A stretch of 11,538 bases of DNA from an uncultured Acidobacteriota bacterium (GTDB lineage: Bacteria; Acidobacteriota; Terriglobia; Bryobacterales; Bryobacteraceae). The DNA lies in NCBI GenBank assembly GCA_937952345.1, contig CALFYN010000235.1, positions 1 through 11,538 on the forward strand, in the 5' to 3' direction. This document shows, one piece after another, positions 6,131-11,538 of the stretch. Each line of letters begins with the position of its first letter. Position 1 is the stretch's first letter. Position numbers and translations under genes: made by a program. The notes beneath the pieces are model-generated. The model ran no database searches. It was not told where the DNA came from and saw only the letters and a program-made list of their open reading frames with translations.

Positions 6131-7477
6131 CTACTTCTTCTTTTCGTCCTTCTTCTTGGTATCCGGTGGCGCCGGCGGGCGTATGGCGGCGGCAGTGGTT
6201 TCCAACTCCAGTAACGCCGCGGCCGAGATCTGATACACCGTCGGTTCGTTGACGCGCACGGCGAACGCATCGGCGCCCGGGCCTTTGGAGATTTGCACGT
6301 GATCGACCAACTTGCCGTCCTTCGAAGTCACTCGCAGGTCAAGTACCGGTGTGCCGAATCCAGACTCCTTGAACTCCACCGCGGACAGATCGCGCAGCTT
6401 GTCAATAAAGGATTGCACGCTGACGGAGTCCATCGCTTCCGATCCGCGCATCCACTTCTCGCCCGATTTCGCGTACACCTTGGTTTGGCCGTCCGCACCC
6501 TTCACTTCCACTTTGGTCGGATCGCTGAATCCGAACTCGAACAGCTTGCCATTGCGGAAATCGTTGAGCCCTTTGTCGAGCCCCTCGCCCAGTTCCGTGG
6601 TGACTTTGTGAATGCCGGCAACAGCCGAGCCTTTGGCGAAGTAATCGGTGTCCTTCTTGCGGATTTCGATCTCCTGCGTGCCGGCGGCGTCCGTCACCCT
6701 GGCCACGGCGATGCGTGTGCCCGAGGAGAAATTGCCGGCGGCTTTCTTTGCGTCCTCTTCGCTCACCGAAGCGTCCATCTTTGCTTCTTTGATTTTTCGG
6801 ACCAGTTCCTCGACGGCCCAATTGTCGGCGCGCATCGGCTTCGGTTTCACGATCTGCCATTCGCTTTGGGCGTTCTTGCCAAACTCAACGGGTGTGCCTT
6901 TACCGGCCAGTTCGACGCGCGACAACTTATCGGCGTCGAACGCCACCAGGCGCTTGTCGCGCAGATCGAGCGGGGTCTTGTCGAACGAAGTTTTGTTGAC
7001 GCTGGAGATGGTGAACAGCCGCGGATCGCCTTCGATCATTGCGTAGAAACCGCTTCCCGTTGCCATCTCGTCGCCGATCTTCAGCGTGGCCGACTTGCCA
7101 TCTTTCTTTGTCGCCACCACTACAACCTGTGGTGAGTTCAGCCCGTAGGTGGAAAGGTCGCCCGCTTTTTCATCCACAATGGAATCGGCGTTGAGGCTGC
7201 CCACGGCGGTGACGATGGAGGCTACCGCATCCTGGTCCGCCTGTAGCGGCTCCGGCACGGTGATCTGCCACTTGTCGGACTTCTTGAGGGTCGTGTTCTT
7301 GCCGTCGGCGCGCTGGATCTCCAGCTGCGTCAGTTGATCTTCCGGCACGCTGAGGATCTTCGGAGCGTCCTTGGACCCCTCCTTCTCCTCCTCCGCTTTG
7401 CGCTTATTCGAATACCAGACTCCTCCGCCGAGCACTGCCAGCAGGACCAGCGCGGCGAGTAATCCGCGAATCTGCAT
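6131..7477 (-). CDS. DUF4340 membrane-anchored protein with three internal repeats
   Basis: The function is unknown. DUF4340 proteins commonly follow GldG-like genes and are presumed extracytoplasmic partners of the ABC-2 exporter. The ATG at 7477 is chosen because GAGGAG lies 9 nt upstream and because it places a hydrophobic anchor (about 4-22, IRGLLAALVLLAVLGGGVWY) at the N-terminus. This gives 448 residues; a TTG at 7501 would overlap the previous gene. After a charged stretch, a beta-rich module recurs three times (about 49-73, 185-210 and 320-345). The modules have a shared pattern of a V/LE strand, a short polar turn and a Trp strand (KWQIT, EWQIV, KWMRG), each followed by a helical segment. 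The C-terminus is Pro-rich then KKKDEKKK. The anchor followed by a large domain predicts an extracytoplasmic location. It lies 5 bp after the GldG-like gene. Confidence 0.85.
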   Translation of the reverse strand: MQIRGLLAALVLLAVLGGGVWYSNKRKAEEEKEGSKDAPKILSVPEDQLTQLEIQRADGKNTTLKKSDKWQITVPEPLQADQDAVASIVTAVGSLNADSIVDEKAGDLSTYGLNSPQVVVVATKKDGKSATLKIGDEMATGSGFYAMIEGDPRLFTISSVNKTSFDKTPLDLRDKRLVAFDADKLSRVELAGKGTPVEFGKNAQSEWQIVKPKPMRADNWAVEELVRKIKEAKMDASVSEEDAKKAAGNFSSGTRIAVARVTDAAGTQEIEIRKKDTDYFAKGSAVAGIHKVTTELGEGLDKGLNDFRNGKLFEFGFSDPTKVEVKGADGQTKVYAKSGEKWMRGSEAMDSVSVQSFIDKLRDLSAVEFKESGFGTPVLDLRVTSKDGKLVDHVQISKGPGADAFAVRVNEPTVYQISAAALLELETTAAAIRPPAPPDTKKKDEKKK

Positions 7478-7482
7478 CGCTG

Positions 7483-8868
7483 TTATCTCCTCTTCCACCA
7501 AACGCTGATTCCGGCACCGATGACGAGCAACGGTATCAGAAACACGCTGGAGTAGAACACAAACTGCATCTGCCGGCGAGTGAGACTGAGCCGGCGATCC
7601 TGCGGATCTTTCGGCCGGATCGAGATGAGATCCTCATCCGCGGCCAGCCAGTTCAACATGTTCATTGCCAGGTCGCGGTTGCCGTTAAAGCCGAGGATGT
7701 TGTTGCTCATGAAGCTGGAAGAGCCCACCACCACGGCGCGTCCGATGCCTTTGCCTTCCTTCTGCGGATTGTAGGTGCTGGTAGCGGCCAGCAGCAGCGG
7801 CCCCTTCTTGTCGTTCTTGGTGTCAATCTTGATCTCAGCCGATTTCAGGTTCGTCGTGGCGAAGCTGTTGGGAGAACTCGAAAACAGCTTTTCCGTGGTC
7901 ACGTTGGGAATGCCGGTCTTGACATCGAGTGAGCGAGCCAACGGAAATGCAGTGGCCACTTCCCGCATATCGCGGACGATAATGTGGCTTTCGTAGCTGG
8001 TCACCAGGGGAACCACTTCGCTCAAACCGAAGAGCTGTCCCACGCCGCTGGTATCGAGCACCAGGTTCCGCTCCACCGTGATACCCCATTCACCGAGCAG
8101 CTTGATCAGTTTCTCGTTCTCGGAGATCGTTTCCTTGCCCAACTGCATGGGAGGGTCGAGCGCCACCAGAACGCGGCCGCCTTCGGCATAGAACTTCGCC
8201 AACGCGCCGATAGCGGGATCCGAATAATCGAACCGTGGTCCACCCACGATCACAATGGTGCACTCCTTCGGAACTTCGGGCGTCTCGACCAATCGGATGG
8301 ACTGCGTCTTGTAGTTGTTGCGCTCGATCAGCTCTTTCAGGCGCGAAAATCCGCCCTGCGGGGAGTTGTCGTCGAAGCCATGCTCACCGCTGCCGATGAC
8401 CGAACAGACACGGCGTTCGCCGGTCTTCAGGGCGCGGATCAACGCCGAGGTAACTTCCTCTTCCGACAGGCTGCGCGCTTCCTCGCGTTTGTTGTTCGCT
8501 TCCACGAAGATGGCGCCGAGATTGCGGATGCCGTACTGCTTGGCCACCTGCGGCTTCTTGACAATGTCCACGTACTCCACGCTCAGCTTGCCGGAAAGCG
8601 CATCGTAACGGTCGAGCAGATCTTTCGCGCGCGGGAAATCGGCGGTTTTGTCGAAGTAATAAATCTTCGCATCGGTCTTGAGGCCCTTCACCACCTTCTC
8701 CGTCTGGTCGGCCAGACTGAACCGCTTATTCGAGGTCAGATCGAGAGACTTGCTGTTCATCGAGGAGAACCAGTTGGCCATCCCCAGAACGCCGACGATC
8801 ACGGCAATGTAGATGGTGACGTACGCCGTGTACTTCGTTTGCCGGGTTTTCATCCAGTTGCTATCCAT
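7483..8868 (-). CDS. GldG-like ABC exporter auxiliary protein
   Basis: This is a 461-residue protein of the GldG/ABC_transp_aux type, first known as the partner of the GldA/GldF ABC transporter in Bacteroidota gliding but widespread in non-gliders. It has a transmembrane helix at about 14-34, then the characteristic DLTSNKRFSLADQTEKVVKG (43-62). The large extracytoplasmic domain includes TIVIVGGPRFDYSDPAIGAL (204-223) and GGRVLVALDPP (230-240). The region GRAVVVGSSSFMSNN with RDLAMNMLNWLA (377-409) precedes a second helix near the C-terminus (about 436-457) ending WWKRR. The ATG directly follows the permease stop (TAAATG) with GGAGGG 5 nt upstream. Together with the ATPase and permease it should form a four-component membrane complex with the DUF4340 protein. 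The substrate is unknown. Confidence 0.9.
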   Translation of the reverse strand: MDSNWMKTRQTKYTAYVTIYIAVIVGVLGMANWFSSMNSKSLDLTSNKRFSLADQTEKVVKGLKTDAKIYYFDKTADFPRAKDLLDRYDALSGKLSVEYVDIVKKPQVAKQYGIRNLGAIFVEANNKREEARSLSEEEVTSALIRALKTGERRVCSVIGSGEHGFDDNSPQGGFSRLKELIERNNYKTQSIRLVETPEVPKECTIVIVGGPRFDYSDPAIGALAKFYAEGGRVLVALDPPMQLGKETISENEKLIKLLGEWGITVERNLVLDTSGVGQLFGLSEVVPLVTSYESHIIVRDMREVATAFPLARSLDVKTGIPNVTTEKLFSSSPNSFATTNLKSAEIKIDTKNDKKGPLLLAATSTYNPQKEGKGIGRAVVVGSSSFMSNNILGFNGNRDLAMNMLNWLAADEDLISIRPKDPQDRRLSLTRRQMQFVFYSSVFLIPLLVIGAGISVWWKRR

Positions 8869-9636
8869 TTACGCCCTCCACCGCAGCGATTCCATCGACC
8901 GGGATGTCAGGAACAGCCCAAAGAAGGTGAGTGTCCCGTAGTAGACCAGATCCCTGGTGTCGATCACGCCTTTCGCGAAATTTTCGAAGTGGCTGGTCAC
9001 CGACATGTAGGAAATCATCTTGCCGAAGGTGGATGTCTCGTAGGCTCCCACCCAATCCAGCACCCACAGCAGCAGGCATACCGCGAACGTTCCCGCGCCC
9101 GCGATGATCTGGTTCTTCGTGCAGTTTGAGATGAACGTTCCGATCGCCAGGAGGCATGCGCCCTGCAGCAATAACCCGAGATAGGCGACCAGAATCGGCT
9201 TGCCTTCCGGGCTGCCGTACATGAAGAGGATCGCCAGGTTCACCGTGGACAGCAGCAGGATGCTTCCGTAGAGCAGCACTGCCGCCAGCCATTTGCCAAC
9301 AATGATCTCGATATCCTTCACCGGCGATGTGGCCAGCAATTCGATGGTTCCCGACTTCTTTTCCTCGGCGAACAGCCGCATGGTGATCATCGGAATAATG
9401 AAGAGACCGATCACGCTGACGTTCATCATGACCGGACGGACCACCCATTCGTTCACATCCATGGGCATTCCGCGCTGCATCATCATCGGGTCCGTGCTGC
9501 GGAGCACGAAGATGGCCACCGCGGCATAGAAAAAGTAGCCGAAGATCAGCGCGAAAAAGGCCATCAGGCCGTAGGCGATGGGCGACGCAAAATAGCCCTT
9601 CAGTTCTTTTCTGCTAATGATCCAGATGTTGCTCAC
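8869..9636 (-). CDS. ABC-2 type permease (GldF-like)
   Basis: This is the membrane subunit of an ABC-2 exporter. From the GTG at 9636 it has 255 residues and about six hydrophobic segments (roughly 20-45, 72-90, 112-138, 148-168, 178-196 and 230-246). The motif MRLFAEEKKSGTIELLATSP (86-105), after the second segment, is the cytoplasmic coupling region typical of ABC-2 permeases. The C-terminal HFENFAKGVIDTRDLVYY (216-233) matches GldF-type permeases. The GTG is preferred because GGGAGGTG lies just upstream and its first four bases (GTGA) overlap the ATPase stop. An upstream ATG in the same frame would add residues that only mirror the ATPase gene in another frame. It is translationally coupled to the ATPase and abuts the GldG-like gene. 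Confidence 0.92.
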   Translation of the reverse strand: MSNIWIISRKELKGYFASPIAYGLMAFFALIFGYFFYAAVAIFVLRSTDPMMMQRGMPMDVNEWVVRPVMMNVSVIGLFIIPMITMRLFAEEKKSGTIELLATSPVKDIEIIVGKWLAAVLLYGSILLLSTVNLAILFMYGSPEGKPILVAYLGLLLQGACLLAIGTFISNCTKNQIIAGAGTFAVCLLLWVLDWVGAYETSTFGKMISYMSVTSHFENFAKGVIDTRDLVYYGTLTFFGLFLTSRSMESLRWRA

Positions 9637-10604
9637 TGGGCACCTCCCGAGGCTGCCTTGTCCGATGCGGTCAATTGGAGGAAGATCTCTTCCAGACTCA
9701 AGCCGGCGCTGTGCAGTTCCGTCAGATTCCAATCGGCCTGCACGACACTGCGGGCGATATCCGGACGCACCGTCCTACCCTGCATGCTCTCCACATGGAA
9801 GAGGAGCCGGCCTTGACGCGATTCGCGATAGGTAACCTTGCTGACGCCGGAGATCTGCTCCAGCCTCTGCTGCACGGCCTCCCGGCTTATGTCACCTCCG
9901 CGGCCTTCCACTTCCACGGAAACCAGTTCCGCTCCACGCAGTCTGCTGTTCAGGTTCTGCATCGAATCGGTGGCAACCAGTTTGCCCCGCGAAATGATGA
10001 TCACCTTCTGGCAGGTGGACTCCACCTCCGGCAGGATATGGGTGCTGAGAATAATCGTGTGTTCGCCGGCCAGTTCGCGGATGAGGCCGAGGGTTTCCTT
10101 ACGCTGCTCCGGGTCCAAGCCGGCGGTGGGCTCGTCAAGAATGAGCACGTCCGGGTTGTGGATGATCGCGCTGGCCAGGCCCACACGTTGCTTGTAGCCC
10201 TTGGAAAGCTTGCCGATCAGCCGCTTCTTCATATCGCCGACGTTGCAGCGGTCGCAGACTTCGTTGACCTTGCGGGCAAGGTCGCTCTTGGGAACACCTT
10301 TCAGCCGCCCGACAAACTCGACGTATTCGACGACCTCCATCTCCGGGTAGAGAGGCGGCGTTTCCGGCAGATAGCCGATGCGGCGTTTTACCTCCATCGG
10401 CTTGTCGACCACGTCGAATCCCGCTACTTCCGCTTTGCCGTTGGTGGGCGGCAGGAAGCAGGTGAGCACACGCATGGTGGTTGTTTTGCCTGCGCCGTTC
10501 GGGCCAAGAAAACCAACGATTTGGCCTTTCTCAACTTCGAACGAGATGTTGTCCACGGCAACATTGCGCGCGTACCGCTTGGTGAGGCCTTCTACTTTGA
10601 TCAT
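9633..10604 (-). CDS. ABC transporter ATPase (GldA/NatA-like)
   Basis: This is the cytoplasmic ATP-hydrolysing subunit that drives the adjacent ABC-2 permease. The 323-residue protein has Walker A GPNGAGKTT (34-42), a GYLPE segment at the Q-loop position (77-81), signature LSKGYKQR (133-140), Walker B VLILDEPTAGLD (153-164) and the switch His189 in STHILPEVE. Residues from about 225 form the extra C-terminal domain common in ABC-2 ATPases. The LSKGY form of the signature is usual in this subgroup, so it should be active. The ATG at 10604 has no evident Shine-Dalgarno (TTTTAACCAACT precedes it), odd for the first gene of a long operon. A good promoter lies about 100 bp upstream. Confidence 0.95.
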   Translation of the reverse strand: MIKVEGLTKRYARNVAVDNISFEVEKGQIVGFLGPNGAGKTTTMRVLTCFLPPTNGKAEVAGFDVVDKPMEVKRRIGYLPETPPLYPEMEVVEYVEFVGRLKGVPKSDLARKVNEVCDRCNVGDMKKRLIGKLSKGYKQRVGLASAIIHNPDVLILDEPTAGLDPEQRKETLGLIRELAGEHTIILSTHILPEVESTCQKVIIISRGKLVATDSMQNLNSRLRGAELVSVEVEGRGGDISREAVQQRLEQISGVSKVTYRESRQGRLLFHVESMQGRTVRPDIARSVVQADWNLTELHSAGLSLEEIFLQLTASDKAASGGAQ

Positions 10605-10679
10605 AGTTGGTTAAAAGGAAAGTACTAATCGACGCCGTGCCAATGACGTTCCAGCGATCTGCCTTCGCCGGATTTTGGC

Positions 10680-10701
10680 GTAGGATGGCGTTGCATCCTA
10701 C
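10680..10701. promoter_or_regulatory. Perfect palindrome overlapping the predicted transcription start
   Basis: GTAGGATG (10680-10687) and CATCCTAC (10694-10701) are exact reverse complements separated by 6 bp. The element begins at the base next to the -10 box and covers the predicted start site, the usual location of a repressor operator. Only part of it would be transcribed, so a DNA-binding role is more likely than an RNA hairpin. It could instead be one copy of a dispersed intergenic palindrome; that cannot be decided from one window. The remainder of 10605-10831 shows no gene. Confidence 0.5.
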
Positions 10702-10730
10702 ATCTTAAGAACAGGGCAGCCTTATGTCAA
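10702..10730 (-). promoter_or_regulatory. Sigma70-type promoter for the six-gene ABC exporter/NAD unit
   Basis: The minus strand has a perfect -35 TTGACA (10725-10730), a 17-bp spacer and -10 TAAGAT (10702-10707), which matches TATAAT at 4 of 6 positions. Transcription would start near 10695 and leave a leader of about 90 nt before the ATPase ATG. This is the best promoter match I see in the window and lies in the only intergenic region above 200 bp. Confidence 0.7.
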
Positions 10731-10831
10731 ATCGCTCCGACTTTGGAAGACGTTCGCCGGGGGGAATGGTTACGTCGATCCCACGGGCGGCGTGCTGCAC
10801 CCATCGCGCGTAACAGATTTTTCGTTCTTTG

Positions 10832-11299
10832 CTAAATCGCGTGGATTGTCTTTTCGATCTCCACCGCTCCCGTGCTTCGCAACAGGCCGGTGGTTTTGTC
10901 CTCGTCCTCGGGATTGCACTCCACGGTCAGCAGTACGCCGCCTTCCTGCATGTAACGCCGGTAACGCTCGGGCGGGCGATCCATCCAGGCAATGGCGATC
11001 AGCGCCCCAAGCATGCCCAATAGCAGGCCGGCGGCCAACCCCAATTCGAAGCGGATCGTACTCCCCAGCACCAACCCCACCGAACCGAGTGCCACAAAGC
11101 CGATCGGCGCGGCGAACAGTGTGCGGTACATCTTTTCTTTGGTTTCCTTGTCCGTCATCGGAAGCAACCGCAGATTCACTTCCTGAAGTGGGCGCATGGC
11201 GATCTTTTCAAAGCCTTTCTCCCGCAGGAGAGTGGCTGCGCGTTCTCCGTCTTCCCCACGCTCAAACAGCCCGGAGACTGGCAAAACATGAGTAGCCAT
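10832..11299 (-). CDS. Small two-helix membrane protein, GSP17M/YflT-like ends
   Basis: I do not recognise a named gene. From the ATG at 11299 the protein has 155 residues. An N-terminal soluble part reads VSGLFERGEDGERAATLLRE and GFEKIAMRP. Two hydrophobic segments follow (about 61-81 and 85-107), rich in Gly and separated by STIRFE. A C-terminal part has EGGVLLTVEC (119-128) and LLRSTGAVEIEK (139-150). This layout, with split alpha/beta ends around Gly-rich hydrophobic segments, resembles general stress protein 17M/YflT-like and DUF1269-like membrane proteins, where the flanking parts are thought to pack together. The ATG is preferred over one at 11392, which would overlap the ankyrin gene by almost 60 bp and add an unlikely N-terminus. 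It starts 35 bp after the ankyrin gene, so they may be co-transcribed. I see no clear terminator after it. Confidence 0.75.
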   Translation of the reverse strand: MATHVLPVSGLFERGEDGERAATLLREKGFEKIAMRPLQEVNLRLLPMTDKETKEKMYRTLFAAPIGFVALGSVGLVLGSTIRFELGLAAGLLLGMLGALIAIAWMDRPPERYRRYMQEGGVLLTVECNPEDEDKTTGLLRSTGAVEIEKTIHAI

Positions 11300-11312
11300 A
11301 GAGGGTACCTCT
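11300..11312 (-). promoter_or_regulatory. Ribosome site inside a small hairpin before the membrane-protein gene
   Basis: The minus strand reads AGAGGTACCCTCT immediately before ATG. AGAGG is the only Shine-Dalgarno-like sequence, and it is perfectly complementary to CCTCT across a 3-nt loop. If formed, this 5-bp hairpin would hide the ribosome site and lie directly against the start codon. The stem is short, so folding is uncertain. Confidence 0.4.
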
Positions 11313-11334
11313 AACGATGACTGTAGCGCTTTCC

Positions 11335-11538
11335 TTAGCCGAGTGAACGGATGTACGTGGCAGTTTCTGTCTGACCCGCCCACTCCGCCCATCCGAGCGG
11401 CGTACTGCGATGAACGGTATCGGCGATGTCGCGTCTGGCGCCACGTTCCACCAGCAGTCGGACCATCTCCGTATTGCCCGCGAGCGCCGCCTGATGCAAT
11501 GGTGTGGCGTGCGCGTGGAAACCATCCGGGTTGAATCG
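11335..11538 (-). CDS. Ankyrin-repeat protein, C-terminal 67 residues (5' end outside window)
   Basis: The frame is open from the right window edge to TAA at 11335-11337 and has no start in the window. The residues include ATPLHQAALAGNTEMVRLLV and ERGARRDIAD, a complete ankyrin repeat with the TPLH and GN..MVRLLVERGA hallmarks. A degenerate last repeat follows, beginning STPLGWAEWAGQTE. This matches the closing repeats of bacterial ankyrin proteins, which act as protein-binding scaffolds; the partner and cellular location cannot be told from this piece. A different minus-strand frame of similar length over the same bases lacks any family pattern and is a shadow. Confidence 0.85.
   Translation of the reverse strand, partial: RFNPDGFHAHATPLHQAALAGNTEMVRLLVERGARRDIADTVHRSTPLGWAEWAGQTETATYIRSLG

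Noticed and set aside
7984..9129. Plus-strand 381-residue open frame opposite the GldG-like and permease genes
   Set aside because: It spans two well-supported minus-strand genes and their junction, and shows no motif; a GC-rich antisense artefact.
9637..9732. N-terminal extension of the ABC-2 permease to an ATG at 9732
   Set aside because: It overlaps the ATPase gene by about 100 bp. The GTG at 9636 has a good ribosome site and the usual GTGA overlap.
9675..10628. Plus-strand 317-residue open frame opposite the ABC ATPase
   Set aside because: The minus strand has complete Walker A, signature, Walker B and switch motifs; the plus frame has none.
10661..10680. Short inverted repeat CGCC...GGCG near the exporter leader
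   Set aside because: The stem is only four base pairs in GC-rich sequence; not distinguishable from background.
10769..10814. Imperfect inverted repeat (GTTACG...CGTAAC with inner CGAT/ATCG) after the small membrane-protein gene
   Set aside because: Considered as a terminator, but the loop is large, the stem is interrupted and no T-run follows on the minus strand; likely chance.

Overview
This window is 11.5 kb of compact, GC-rich bacterial chromosome in which every supported gene lies on the minus strand, so genes read from high to low coordinates. The gene content and protein style suggest an Acidobacteriota genome, possibly the Solibacter/Bryobacter group. The evidence is the IF-2 N-terminus (MSKIRINELARELEV), the Pro/Ala-rich IF-2 linker and the Gld-type ABC operon with a DUF4340 protein. 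This assignment comes from memory of those families, not from a search. I see no tRNA, rRNA, CRISPR array, insertion sequence or prophage.

Layout in transcription order (right to left). (1) At 11538-10832 lie the C-terminal end of an ankyrin-repeat protein (cut by the window edge) and a small two-helix membrane protein resembling the GSP17M/YflT-like group. (2) A 227-bp intergenic region (10605-10831) carries a good sigma70-type promoter (TTGACA, 17 bp, TAAGAT) with a perfect 8-bp-arm palindrome just downstream of the -10. (3) At 10604-4192 is one tightly packed six-gene unit: ABC ATPase, ABC-2 permease, GldG-like auxiliary protein, DUF4340 protein, nicotinate phosphoribosyltransferase and a nicotinamidase-like cysteine hydrolase. 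Junctions are a GTGA overlap, TAAATG, 5 bp, 8 bp and an ATGA overlap. (4) A 108-bp gap holds an extended -10 promoter candidate and a strong GAAA-loop intrinsic terminator. (5) At 4083-1 is the conserved transcription/translation operon rimP-nusA-infB; infB runs off the left edge after 631 codons.

How the genes work together. The first four genes of the long unit look like an ABC-2 exporter with Gld-type periplasmic partners, whose substrate cannot be read from sequence. The last two form the Preiss-Handler entry to NAD: nicotinamide to nicotinate to nicotinate mononucleotide. rimP, nusA and infB supply 30S maturation, elongation/termination control and translation initiation.

I did not find a clearly new biological system. 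The strongest candidates for follow-up are the terminator squeezed between a probable promoter and the rimP start, which suggests NusA-responsive attenuation of NusA's own operon, and the co-transcription of NAD salvage genes with a Gld-type exporter. The palindrome at the exporter promoter is a third. No gene-free stretch exceeds 300 bases.
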